This document shows, one piece after another, positions 17,190 through 24,994 of a stretch of 64,000 nt of DNA. Origin of the DNA: Paenibacillus cellulositrophicus (lineage in GTDB: Bacteria; Bacillota; Bacilli; Paenibacillales; Paenibacillaceae); assembly GCF_009363095.1 (NCBI RefSeq), contig NZ_CP045295.1, positions 868,001-932,000 of the forward strand. Reading direction: 5' to 3'. The position numbers and the translations under genes are program-made. Positions within the stretch are counted from its first letter, which is position 1. Every line of letters starts with the position of its first letter. The notes beneath the pieces are model-generated. The model did no database searches. It saw nothing but the letters and a program-made list of their open reading frames with translations, and was not told the origin of the DNA.

Positions 17190-18035
17190 TCAAGCTCCCC
17201 TTCCCACCATCTTCAAAGCGGGTATTTCAAGCATATTCATCAGGTCTTTGGCCAGCTGCCTTATGCTGCCGTAGAAGTGTGCCGATGGGTGCCGCTCATT
17301 TAGATTGCGGCTGCGCTGCATATAGTTCATGACACCATGCATGTTCCACGCATCCATGAAATCCGTATTGTAAGGAACACCATGAAGAATGCCCTTATAC
17401 CCGAATCTGCGTTTAATGTTGTGAAGCGTGCAGTGGGATTTTTTGTCGTAGCGCCCAAGGACAAGGATAACCGGCTTATCCTTTAACTGGTCGGGATAGT
17501 GTATCCCGCTGAAAAAGTGTTCCAATCCCTGAACACTCTGCGTCAGGCTGACGACGATCAAATCCGCCTGCTCCAGCATCGCCCCGTCCCCCGGATCCCC
17601 GGCTGCCCCCATCCCGGACCCGGCATCCAGCAGCACCAGATCATAACATTGGTTGGCGATCGTTACGATGGACTGCACCGATTGCGCGCGATAACCCGGC
17701 AGCGTTCCTCCCCGACGGTCATTTCCCTGGACGAAGTCGAGACGCTCAGGCAGCACAGGGATCGTGTAATCCCGGAAATTGTCCCTGAATAAACGCCGGT
17801 TAACCGCAAGCCTTTCCAGCGCGTCCATACCGTGATCGTGAAACGACACGAGGGAATGGTCGAGCACCAGCCTGCTGCTTCGGAACGCCCCTTCCACACG
17901 TTCCCCCGCCGTACCACCGTGACCGAGAAGGATGCGCAGGCGATATTCCAAACCGAGGCAAGCCGCAGCCGCTGCTGCGTGCGCCGAACTTCCGCTCCCT
18001 CCCTCTAACGGGCTCCAAAATGCTACTGTACTCAT
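17190..18035 (-). CDS. ParA/MinD-like (TadZ/CpaE-like) protein with degenerate P-loop
   Basis: This 281-residue protein has the alternating beta-alpha pattern of the deviant Walker ATPases, including a Walker-B-like YDLVLLDAGSG near 145 and LIVVSLTQSVQG. The P-loop reads SPLEGGSGSSAHA, so both conserved lysines of the ParA/MinD motif are missing. CpaE/TadZ proteins localise Tad machines at the cell envelope; that role is inferred here. ATG at 18035 overlaps the upstream stop (ATGA) and follows AAAGGAG. It sits immediately before the ATPase gene. Confidence 0.7.
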   Translation of the reverse strand: MSTVAFWSPLEGGSGSSAHAAAAAACLGLEYRLRILLGHGGTAGERVEGAFRSSRLVLDHSLVSFHDHGMDALERLAVNRRLFRDNFRDYTIPVLPERLDFVQGNDRRGGTLPGYRAQSVQSIVTIANQCYDLVLLDAGSGMGAAGDPGDGAMLEQADLIVVSLTQSVQGLEHFFSGIHYPDQLKDKPVILVLGRYDKKSHCTLHNIKRRFGYKGILHGVPYNTDFMDAWNMHGVMNYMQRSRNLNERHPSAHFYGSIRQLAKDLMNMLEIPALKMVGRGA

Positions 18036-18745
18036 ACTTTGCTCCTTTCTGCGCTCCGTAAGGCGCGATGGATTGTTTTCGGTTCCATATCTGTCAGAAG
18101 TCTCATCAGCAGGCATAGATTTTTTTTATATATTCGGCTTAGGCGTCTGATCCGTACCTTCCGGGTATGATCGTTCTGCAGCTTCAAGGCATAATCCGTC
18201 TCGACCCACGGGATGACGACAGATGCTTCCTTCCATAGCACAGGGAGGCTGCCGAAATATCCTTCCGCGTACCCTTCGTCAAAAAAATCATCCACTGCCC
18301 GGACGTACACTTTATAGAATTCCTGCTGCGTACTGCCGAGATGCCCGTGTAACAGGTCTTCCAACCAATCCCTTCCCTGCTCCAGCGTCCAAATCTCATA
18401 ATCGCTGACCCATACCAACGCAGCGGCGCTTTCCCAGGAATCACGGGGACAAAATTCCGCCTGCTCCATATCAAACACAACTACGTCGTATTGCTCTATC
18501 GATGTCCCGACTAAGGCTAGATGTTCCCTCAGTTCGGATTCATCCGCAAAACCCGAAGCGACATCAAAGCCGGAAAATTCCGTTACAGACAGTGGTTTGT
18601 CCAGCTGTCCGATATACAGCGGATATTTGTGCTTCTCGGTCGCATCCACCAGCAATACCTTTTGCCCTGCCGCACGAAGCAGCATGCACACATAGAGCAG
18701 AAGCTCGCTCTTGTCGCATATTCCGGCAAAGATCCACGTCTTCAC
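18032..18745 (-). CDS. ParA-like fold protein without a P-loop, Tad-like operon
   Basis: This 237-residue protein opens MKTWIFAGICDKSELLLY and continues GQKVLLVDATEKHKYPLY, the strand pattern of a ParA/MinD domain in which the phosphate-binding loop has been replaced by ICDKSE. Nucleotide hydrolysis is therefore unlikely. A VVVFDMEQ segment follows near 88-95 and the C-terminus is basic. The start is GTG at 18745, with GGGGTGATGA upstream. It is coupled to the next gene by a 4-bp overlap. A structural partner of the neighbouring MinD-like protein is the simplest idea, not shown by sequence. Confidence 0.6.
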   Translation of the reverse strand: MKTWIFAGICDKSELLLYVCMLLRAAGQKVLLVDATEKHKYPLYIGQLDKPLSVTEFSGFDVASGFADESELREHLALVGTSIEQYDVVVFDMEQAEFCPRDSWESAAALVWVSDYEIWTLEQGRDWLEDLLHGHLGSTQQEFYKVYVRAVDDFFDEGYAEGYFGSLPVLWKEASVVIPWVETDYALKLQNDHTRKVRIRRLSRIYKKNLCLLMRLLTDMEPKTIHRALRSAERSKV

Positions 18746-18826
18746 CTCATCACCCCTGGCTTGTCGATTTCTTCAAAGATCCACGCATCGTGTTGCTTTG
18801 CATACATACAGCTCCGGCTATCTTAA

Positions 18827-19855
18827 CTATGGTTGATCCGTTGAACTCCCACCCTCTTTCACTGCCTGTTCCAGCAGCTTGTTCTGCTGCGGTTGGTCCA
18901 ACGTAAACGAGTCCTCTGACTCCCCGGCAGGGGTTGAACCGTCCGTCTGGAACGAGCTTGGCGTGCTAGAGGAAGATCCTGAGGCCTGACCATACCCTGA
19001 AGAATATTCCGACGCCGAAAATGAGCCGTTCCCTGGAGATTGTGCATCCGCGCGGGCAAGGTCGCTCTCCAGCGCTGTGCGCACGGCCTCAGCCAGCGTC
19101 TGCTCCGCTTTGTTTACGATGTTAGGGTCGCTCGCAATCAGTTTCATCACGGCTTTATTTACCGGATAGGTCGGGACCGCCCTGCTCTGCATTTCCGGTT
19201 CAACGTAAGTGAGCGCATATAATGCGGCATCATGCAAATAGGCATCCACCATGGCGCTCGACAAAGACAAGATCTCCTGCTCGTTCATCTTGATCCACAT
19301 CGTTGGCGAAGCAAGCTTATCTATCTTTTTCTTGGACAGCACGATGTAGTCCTGACCGGAAGGAAACTGGATCCGTACGTCGACGGAATCTCCTTGCCTC
19401 AGGTTGGAGGGCAGTGAGACCGCCTTCATCTCCCGGTTTCTTAAATCCGGCGCTGTCGGCTGGCCATCATACAGCATCGCTTCGGTTAGCGGCGTACCTT
19501 TGCCAAGCTCGATCTTGGCAGTCCTTCCCGCAGCTCCGTCCTTGTCCGTGATCAGGTTGCCAGGGGCAGCCTCGAGCGGAAGCTTGATCTGAATCAGATC
19601 GCCCTGCTTGATCGTCTCTCCGGGAGCAACATCGCGGGAGATGGTCCACCCGGATGCCATCGACTTCTGCGACTGGAGCTGAGCCTTCTCCAAATCGGCG
19701 ATTTGCCGCTGGTAGTGGCGCTCTATCACTCCCTCCCGTTTGTTGTGCTCCATCGCGTTCCAGACCGCATAGCCTGCAAACAGCAGCCCCATCGCCGAAG
19801 CGCCTGCCAGGCCTGCATAAATCAAGTGTTTCGTTCGCTGCCTTAACTTTGACAT
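18827..19855 (-). CDS. CpaB/RcpC-like SAF domain protein
   Basis: This 342-residue protein has an N-terminal membrane helix (about 12-32), a short coiled stretch (about 35-62) and a SAF domain (about 68-135; GWTISRDVAPGETIKQGDL then GRTAKIELGKGTPLT) as in CpaB/FlgA-type pilus assembly proteins. A second beta-rich part follows, then a Ser/Gly/Pro-rich disordered tail (about 265-342). In Gram-negative Tad systems CpaB works with the secretin; with no outer membrane, a wall-spanning or subunit-guiding role is inferred. ATG at 19855; 34 bp separate it from the kinase fusion gene. Confidence 0.75.
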   Translation of the reverse strand: MSKLRQRTKHLIYAGLAGASAMGLLFAGYAVWNAMEHNKREGVIERHYQRQIADLEKAQLQSQKSMASGWTISRDVAPGETIKQGDLIQIKLPLEAAPGNLITDKDGAAGRTAKIELGKGTPLTEAMLYDGQPTAPDLRNREMKAVSLPSNLRQGDSVDVRIQFPSGQDYIVLSKKKIDKLASPTMWIKMNEQEILSLSSAMVDAYLHDAALYALTYVEPEMQSRAVPTYPVNKAVMKLIASDPNIVNKAEQTLAEAVRTALESDLARADAQSPGNGSFSASEYSSGYGQASGSSSSTPSSFQTDGSTPAGESEDSFTLDQPQQNKLLEQAVKEGGSSTDQP

Positions 19856-19889
19856 ACTTCCCGATTACTCCCTCCTTCATAGTCGCATC

Positions 19890-21374
19890 TCAGCTTAAGC
19901 CAAACCTGAACTTTCGTCTGCGCTCCGCGACCGGCAGCAGCCCTTGGAATATCCGGACAAATGCCCGGTCCATCTCATCACATTGGTCAAAAGGATCCAC
20001 CTGTAGCGGGATGGAAAATACCCGGGACGTGCCCAGCGTACGCCGCAGCCGGTGTACAGCGTCCTGCGGTGCGAGCGGAAGAAAGTACATCCACTTATGC
20101 TGCGGATGACTGGACAATTGCTGGACCAGCCCGACCAAATCCTGGTGCTTCCACTCCGCTCCCGATCCGACAATAATGGGAATATCCGCACGCAGAAATT
20201 CCTCCAGCCGGTCATTACCGAAATAAGCTCCCAGATCCATCACCACAAAGCTGTAGCTTCCACCAAGCAGGGAGATCACGTCTGCCCTCCCGGTTTGCCG
20301 CCAGTAATCCACGCCCTGCACCTCAAACTTGCGCTCACCCGTTTGCGCGCTATCTGTCCTGCCGGCAGCGATTCTCTGAATCCGGCCGAACGCCGGCGAT
20401 TGCAGATTCATCTCGACAAGGGCTACTTTGCCGTAGCTTCGGGCTAAATAATGCGCGACGGCAATCGCCGTATGGGTTGTCCCCGTGCCGCTGCCGGCCC
20501 CCATGACCGCGATCACCAGCGTTCCCGGAAATCCCGGCTTCCTCCCCGCTTTCAGTCCCACCGGTCCTGTACCCAGCATCCCGATGGAATCCAGGACCGA
20601 GCGTACCTCCTTGGCCGATTGGTACCTGTCTTCGGGTTCAATGCTCAGCAAGCGGCGGATAATAGGGATCATGCCTTTCGGAATATCAGGGCGGATCAGT
20701 TCCTGTACCCCTTCCTTCCATTCGCTGCATTTGCCGCCTGTGGACAAATACAGCATCAAGGCGCCCAAGCCGTACAAGTCCGACCTTGCGTCGCTTTGCC
20801 CCAATCCATACTGCTCCGGGGCCGCAAATCCGACCGTACCGAGCTTAACGGTGTCCTGATATTGATCCTGCTTGTAATTTCTGGCGATCCCAAAATCGAT
20901 CAATCGGACTTCCAGCTGGCGGGCAAGCATGATGTTGGATGGCTTCAGGTCGCGAAAAATGACCGCGGGTTCATGCTCATGCAGATACTCCAGCACTTCC
21001 AGCAGCTGATTCGCGATCTGCAGAATAGTTCCAGCCGGGAGCCTGTATTGGTTCTCCTTAAAATACTTCTCGAGCGTGACACCCTGAATGAAGTCCATGA
21101 CCAAATAAGTGAACCCTTCTTCATCCGATGCAAAAAAATCGACGATTCGAGGGAGACGGGGATGGTTCAATGAGATGAGAAGCTCAGCCTCATCCTGCAA
21201 GCCCTGAAGCAGCTCGGGCCTCGACGGTGTCTCCTTGACGGCCCACTGCTTGCCTGGAAGCTTCAGGTCCGCTGCCAGGTATACCCGGCTCATACCCCCT
21301 TCCCCAATGCTGGCGATTACTTCATACCTCCCTCCAATCCTTTGTCCGGGACGCAGCCTGGAAGGATGACTCAT
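19890..21374 (-). CDS. Ser/Thr protein kinase fused to a TadZ/CpaE-like domain
   Basis: This 494-residue fusion is the first gene of the Tad-like operon. Residues about 15-265 are a eukaryotic-type kinase: glycine loop IGEGGMSRV (23-31), Lys47 in AVKE, catalytic loop FRDLKPSN (Phe140 replaces the usual His, Asp142 kept), DFG (160-162) and APE (185-187). Residues about 283-494 are ParA/MinD-like, with MGAGSGTGTTHTA at 291-303 in place of the P-loop; its lysines are missing. No transmembrane or PASTA segment is seen, so it should be cytoplasmic. I chose ATG at 21374, with AGAAAGG upstream; a longer GTG reading falls inside the leader hairpin. Phosphorylation control of machine positioning is inference. 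Confidence 0.85.
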   Translation of the reverse strand: MSHPSRLRPGQRIGGRYEVIASIGEGGMSRVYLAADLKLPGKQWAVKETPSRPELLQGLQDEAELLISLNHPRLPRIVDFFASDEEGFTYLVMDFIQGVTLEKYFKENQYRLPAGTILQIANQLLEVLEYLHEHEPAVIFRDLKPSNIMLARQLEVRLIDFGIARNYKQDQYQDTVKLGTVGFAAPEQYGLGQSDARSDLYGLGALMLYLSTGGKCSEWKEGVQELIRPDIPKGMIPIIRRLLSIEPEDRYQSAKEVRSVLDSIGMLGTGPVGLKAGRKPGFPGTLVIAVMGAGSGTGTTHTAIAVAHYLARSYGKVALVEMNLQSPAFGRIQRIAAGRTDSAQTGERKFEVQGVDYWRQTGRADVISLLGGSYSFVVMDLGAYFGNDRLEEFLRADIPIIVGSGAEWKHQDLVGLVQQLSSHPQHKWMYFLPLAPQDAVHRLRRTLGTSRVFSIPLQVDPFDQCDEMDRAFVRIFQGLLPVAERRRKFRFGLS

Positions 21375-21399
21375 CGTATACACAACCTTTCTGAACGAC

Positions 21400-21466
21400 A
21401 AAAAAGGAAAGCACCCTCTGGATGACGACGTGGCTTGGGCCACGATCGTACTCCGGGATGCTTTCC
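21400..21466 (-). terminator. Terminator-like hairpin in the leader of the Tad-like operon
   Basis: On the minus strand GGAAAGCATCCC (21466-21455) pairs with GGGTGCTTTCC (21416-21406), followed by six Ts (21405-21400). Between them GGAGTACGATCGTGGC and GCCACGTCGTCATCC extend the hairpin with small mismatches, closed by a CCAA loop. It lies between the predicted operon promoter and the kinase start codon, so operon transcripts must read through it. It may also end transcripts of the upstream methyltransferase gene. No known riboswitch motif was recognised. Confidence 0.7.
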
Positions 21467-21496
21467 CTATATTATCGTTTGGTTAATTTTGGTACT

Positions 21497-21525
21497 AGTA
21501 TAAAATAAATTGTCGGATCTCGCAA
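21497..21525 (-). promoter_or_regulatory. Predicted promoter of the Tad-like operon
   Basis: TTGCGA (21525-21520), a 17-bp spacer and TATACT (21502-21497) on the minus strand form a sigma-A-type promoter about 120 bp before the kinase-fusion start. Only 25 bp separate the leader hairpin from the start codon, too little for a promoter downstream of it. Confidence 0.5.
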
Positions 21526-21589
21526 GAAATATTTTCCAAACCCATTCACTTCGTCAATTCAGGCAAATGGGCACAAAATTTTAATGGAC

Positions 21590-22660
21590 TTAATATTTAA
21601 TCATATAAAGTGTGATCTCGTCCCGATTGTGAAACAGCTGCTTGGCTCTCTGAACCTGCATCTCAGCCTGCTCAAACGACGAAATGACATCATCAATTAA
21701 TGCCATCGGTTTCTTATGCATCAGCTTCACCGTTACAACCGCCGTTCCTCCCGCAGCCAGGCTTGGCAGCAGCTCCTTCACCAGCTTCACCATCTGTTTC
21801 GGACTCCAGCTCATATCACATACAAGAAGATCAAATTCCTCATCCTTGAATTGTACCTCTGAGGCATTTTTCCGGAGGATCCGCAGCGCGGGATGCCCTT
21901 GCAGCGACTCATGCATGACCGCCGGGTCCACGGCCGTAACCTGTAAACCGCGCTCCAGCAAAAAGGACGTCCAGCCTCCAGGCGCCGCTCCGATGTCAAG
22001 CGCCTTATGAAAAGCGGTGAAATCGATGCCAAAGCTGTGCTCGGCTTCGAGCAGCTTGAATTTGGCCCTGGAGATCTGTCCTTCCTCACGCTGAAAGCGG
22101 ATTGCTCCGCCGCTCCAGTCCGACAAGTTGTCGGATGGCCGTGAAACCCCGGCGTACAGCATGCTTCCGGCGGCAAAAATAGAAATGATCCACTCCGGAT
22201 CCTGCACGACGAAATCCGCCCCGAGGTCGCTCAGCATCTCGGCCAGCGTTTCGCGCAGTTTGCCCGCGCTGTCCTGCCATAGGCTGTCGTCGGATTTCCG
22301 AACCTGAAGCGACACGGCTGCGCCATGAAGCTCCCTTCGGTTCCGAAGGAAGGCGCTGACCTCACGGACCGCCTGATCCATGTCGTCTGCATTTTGCTCC
22401 AGCTGCACAGGCTGGATGTGACGCAGAAAGATCGGCGGGCTGCTGATAATCATGTCTACGGCCCGGCCGGCTTCTTCATTTAGCGTTAACAGGAACACCT
22501 CTCCCGACACGAGCACGCGGCTTTTCAGGCTGCCGAATTTGCGGCGCAGCTCTTCCTGGGCATAAGGAGCGAAGCCATGGTTTGCCGTGCATATAAATCT
22601 TGAGATGGAATCTGCCGATTCCTCGCTGTTTTCATTATTCGATAAGTTATGATCAGTCAA
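21590..22660 (-). CDS. RlmM-like 23S rRNA 2'-O-methyltransferase (FtsJ/RrmJ fold)
   Basis: This 356-residue enzyme has an N-terminal THUMP-like part (about 20-170) and a C-terminal FtsJ-type SAM domain. Motif I is DIGAAPGGW (about 240-248). The K-D-K-E tetrad appears as Lys in RAKFKLLEAE, Asp in VCDMSW, Lys in VTVKLMH and Glu in RDEITLYM. The family methylates ribose of a cytidine in 23S rRNA (C2498 in E. coli); the target here is inferred. It lies 7 bp after an ABC ATPase gene and begins with ATG at 22660. There is no obvious own promoter. Confidence 0.83.
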   Translation of the reverse strand: MTDHNLSNNENSEESADSISRFICTANHGFAPYAQEELRRKFGSLKSRVLVSGEVFLLTLNEEAGRAVDMIISSPPIFLRHIQPVQLEQNADDMDQAVREVSAFLRNRRELHGAAVSLQVRKSDDSLWQDSAGKLRETLAEMLSDLGADFVVQDPEWIISIFAAGSMLYAGVSRPSDNLSDWSGGAIRFQREEGQISRAKFKLLEAEHSFGIDFTAFHKALDIGAAPGGWTSFLLERGLQVTAVDPAVMHESLQGHPALRILRKNASEVQFKDEEFDLLVCDMSWSPKQMVKLVKELLPSLAAGGTAVVTVKLMHKKPMALIDDVISSFEQAEMQVQRAKQLFHNRDEITLYMIKY

Positions 22661-22667
22661 AATGGGT

Positions 22668-23441
22668 TTACCCTCCAGAAATCACTTTAATCCATGGACG
22701 TCCTTCATCCCATTCCAGTTTGGCAGGAATGTCGTAAGTCCGCTTGATCAATTCGTTAGTCAGCACCTCTTGCTTTGGACCGGAACCGGCGATTTTGCCG
22801 TCACGGATGAGCGCCACATGGGTGAATAGAGGCACGATCTCTTCCACATGGTGGGTCACATACACCACGGTCATATTCCGCTGGCGAAGCCGGTCGACTT
22901 CGGCCAGCATCTTTTCCCGCTCATATAAGTCCAGGCCCGCACATGGCTCGTCCATGATCAGCAGCTTGGGGTCTGCCATCAAGCAGCGTGCCAACAGTAC
23001 CTTTTTCCGTTCGCCCTGAGAGAGCGTGCCGAAGGGATGCTCCGCATGTCCTCCCAAGTGCATATCCTTCAGCAGACTATAAGCCTTCTCTTTTACGTCC
23101 GCCGGAATCTCCTGATAAAACCGCAAAAAAGCGTACGCTCCTGTCGCCACTACTTCCCAAACCGGGTCGCTGAGCGACAGCCTTTCGATCAGCGAAGGGC
23201 TGATATAGCCGATTTCTTTGCGCACTTCCCGGACATCGCACTCGCCATATACATTACCCAGTACTTCAATTGTACCCGAGCTGGGAAAAAGATAACCCGT
23301 CATCATTTCCAGCATCGTCGTTTTACCCGAGCCGTTTCTCCCGAGAATCGCCCAATGCTCCCCCGGTTTTATTTCGAGAGACACATGGTCAAGAATGAGG
23401 TTGTCCTCTCTTCTCAGCGTCACGTCCTTCATCGAAATCAT
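22668..23441 (-). CDS. ABC transporter ATP-binding protein (YlmA-like), no permease nearby
   Basis: This 257-residue ABC ATPase has Walker A GRNGSGKTT (about 35-43), signature LSQGERKKV (about 145-153), Walker B LLIMDEP and the H-loop THHVEE. It resembles Bacillus YlmA and the PhnC/ModF-like group of stand-alone ATPases. No membrane permease gene is adjacent, so the transport partner, if any, is unknown. Its ATG at 23441 overlaps the stop of the thioredoxin-like gene, indicating an operon of receiver-like, thioredoxin-like, ABC and methyltransferase genes. Confidence 0.85.
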   Translation of the reverse strand: MISMKDVTLRREDNLILDHVSLEIKPGEHWAILGRNGSGKTTMLEMMTGYLFPSSGTIEVLGNVYGECDVREVRKEIGYISPSLIERLSLSDPVWEVVATGAYAFLRFYQEIPADVKEKAYSLLKDMHLGGHAEHPFGTLSQGERKKVLLARCLMADPKLLIMDEPCAGLDLYEREKMLAEVDRLRQRNMTVVYVTHHVEEIVPLFTHVALIRDGKIAGSGPKQEVLTNELIKRTYDIPAKLEWDEGRPWIKVISGG

Positions 23442-23758
23442 GAAATCACTCCCCTAATTTCCTGCAGCAGGTCCTCCACGGAGCCCATGCTGTACCGGAT
23501 AGACGGCTTGGCGCTGCGGTTCGCGTCGGTGACGAGGAGCGCAGGCACGCTGCGGATCTGATACTGCTGAACGACCTGCGGCAGCATGTTCACGTCCGCA
23601 TCCGCCACAATGCCCTCCGGCAGCAAATGCTCCGCCACTTCAAGCATTCGTCTGGCTGCTTTACACGTGCCGCAGAAAGGAGTATACAAAAAGACGGCCA
23701 GCGGCTGCCCCTTGGTCCAAAGCTCCTTCAGCAGCTCCTGCTCGCTTAGATGCCTCAT
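23438..23758 (-). CDS. Thioredoxin-like protein
   Basis: This 106-residue cytoplasmic protein has a thioredoxin fold with the redox motif CGTC at residues 29-32 (YTPFCGTCKAARRM) and the cis-proline loop RSVPALLVT. It has no signal peptide or membrane helix. The CGTC pair differs from the CGPC of classical thioredoxin and is seen in several YtpP/YusE-like proteins of Bacillales. It overlaps both neighbouring genes by 4 bp, so it is cotranslated with them. The partner substrate is unknown. Confidence 0.85.
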   Translation of the reverse strand: MRHLSEQELLKELWTKGQPLAVFLYTPFCGTCKAARRMLEVAEHLLPEGIVADADVNMLPQVVQQYQIRSVPALLVTDANRSAKPSIRYSMGSVEDLLQEIRGVIS

Positions 23759-24096
23759 TGCGTTTCCCCTCCCGCAACCCGCTCAAGCACATCCGGAGGC
23801 ATTGGGCCATTATGAAGCACGACATGCTCTGGCTTATGATGATAGAGCAGCTCATACATTTCCTTTTTCCCCCACATACTCGACGTATGCAAATAAATCT
23901 CCTGCGGGAATAAGGCGTCCGTAATCATATGCTTGACCACGTCCTTGCCGGTCATTTCACCGGGTCCCAAGTCAAAATCTAGCGATAATATGCCAACCTC
24001 GCACTCCTTAAGTATCAGAAGGCATTCCTCCGCATTGCGAGCGAGGGTAAAGCCTTGTGGACAGCGGCGATAGTCATCCAAAAACAGATGGATCAC
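23755..24096 (-). CDS. Receiver-like protein, possibly cyclic-phosphate processing (cREC) family
   Basis: This 113-residue protein starts MIHLFLDDYRRCPQGF and keeps LSLDFDLGPG near 40 and YLHTSSM near 70, a CheY-like strand arrangement with acidic residues at strand ends. The pattern matches the 'cyclic-phosphate processing receiver' group found beside RNA-processing genes. It is not a typical phosphoacceptor receiver, because the conserved Lys is not evident. The start is GTG at 24096, preceded by GGAGGG. It is the first gene of an overlapping set with the thioredoxin-like and ABC genes. Function inferred, uncertain. Confidence 0.55.
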   Translation of the reverse strand: MIHLFLDDYRRCPQGFTLARNAEECLLILKECEVGILSLDFDLGPGEMTGKDVVKHMITDALFPQEIYLHTSSMWGKKEMYELLYHHKPEHVVLHNGPMPPDVLERVAGGETQ

Positions 24097-24136
24097 GCTC
24101 GGGTCCCTCCTTCCCTAAAAAAACAAAACGAAACGG

Positions 24137-24994
24137 CTAATCGATCGGCCAGCTTTTCACCTTGGCGATATCGCCGCGGTGCGTACCGTCTTCGCCTGCA
24201 TCCGTCTCCAGTACGAGCGCCTTGCCATGGAATTCCGGATATGACAGCAGCGCCTTAAAGGCTTCCTCGCCAATATACCCCTGACCGATCCGCTCATGGC
24301 GGTCTTTTCCCGACCCGAGCGGGTATTTCGAATCGTTCAGGTGGACTGCGGCCAGATCGCTCCAGTATCCAAGCTCTCTGCCCCGCTCAACGAGGGCATC
24401 GGTCGTACGCGGATCCCACACGCCTGATGCGTATGCATGGCAAGTATCCAGGCAAAAGCCGATTTTCTCCGGGTAATCGCTCAGCCGCCTGATGTTTACC
24501 AGCTCATCAAGCGTAATGCCCATTGAGCCCGGGGTGCCGGCCTGGTTTTCCAGCAAAATCTTCGCGCTGCCCTGCCAGCCTGACAGCGTCTCGTTTAAAC
24601 ATTGTATTATATTTTTGTAGCCTTGTAATGCATCGCGTCCTTTGAAATGTCCGAAGTGGACCACGATGCCGACCGTGCCGCAAGCTTCGGCGATGATCAG
24701 ATCGTTCTGCAGCGACTTGACGGTCAGCTCGTACAGCTCCCGGCCCCGGCTGTCGCCGATTGCGATGTTGATCGGATACGGAGTGTGGGCGATGCTTGGC
24801 ATGCCGTGCTCCCGGCAAAAGGTAAGGCAGTCCGCCGCAGCAGATGCATCCAGCGTTTTGATCGACATGCTGCGGGGATTTTTCGGAAAATATTGAAACG
24901 ATCTCGCTCCGATCTCCCATGCCCGCCGGGCAGCTCTCCCATAACCGCCGCGCGTGCTGACATGGCAGCCGATGAGCAGCTGGTTACTGCTCAT
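24137..24994 (-). CDS. nfo: Endonuclease IV-like AP endonuclease
   Basis: This 285-residue TIM-barrel enzyme cuts DNA 5' to abasic sites in base excision repair. Metal-binding motifs are visible: GFCLDTCHAYASG, HLNDSKYPLGSGKDRHE, GQGYIGEEAF and LETDAGEDG, which supply the His, Asp and Glu ligands of the tri-zinc centre. Length is slightly under the usual 290-300. ATG at 24994 overlaps the end of the Fpg-family gene by 11 bp. The pair forms a logical repair unit: glycosylase first, AP endonuclease next. Some divergent family members act on other TIM-barrel substrates, but the ligand set favours Nfo. Confidence 0.87.
   Translation of the reverse strand: MSSNQLLIGCHVSTRGGYGRAARRAWEIGARSFQYFPKNPRSMSIKTLDASAAADCLTFCREHGMPSIAHTPYPINIAIGDSRGRELYELTVKSLQNDLIIAEACGTVGIVVHFGHFKGRDALQGYKNIIQCLNETLSGWQGSAKILLENQAGTPGSMGITLDELVNIRRLSDYPEKIGFCLDTCHAYASGVWDPRTTDALVERGRELGYWSDLAAVHLNDSKYPLGSGKDRHERIGQGYIGEEAFKALLSYPEFHGKALVLETDAGEDGTHRGDIAKVKSWPID

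Noticed and set aside
21400..21466. c-di-GMP riboswitch in the leader of the Tad-like operon
   Set aside because: The hairpin is one long imperfect stem and lacks the conserved GEMM motifs such as CACGCACAGGGCAAACC; the leader is also too short.
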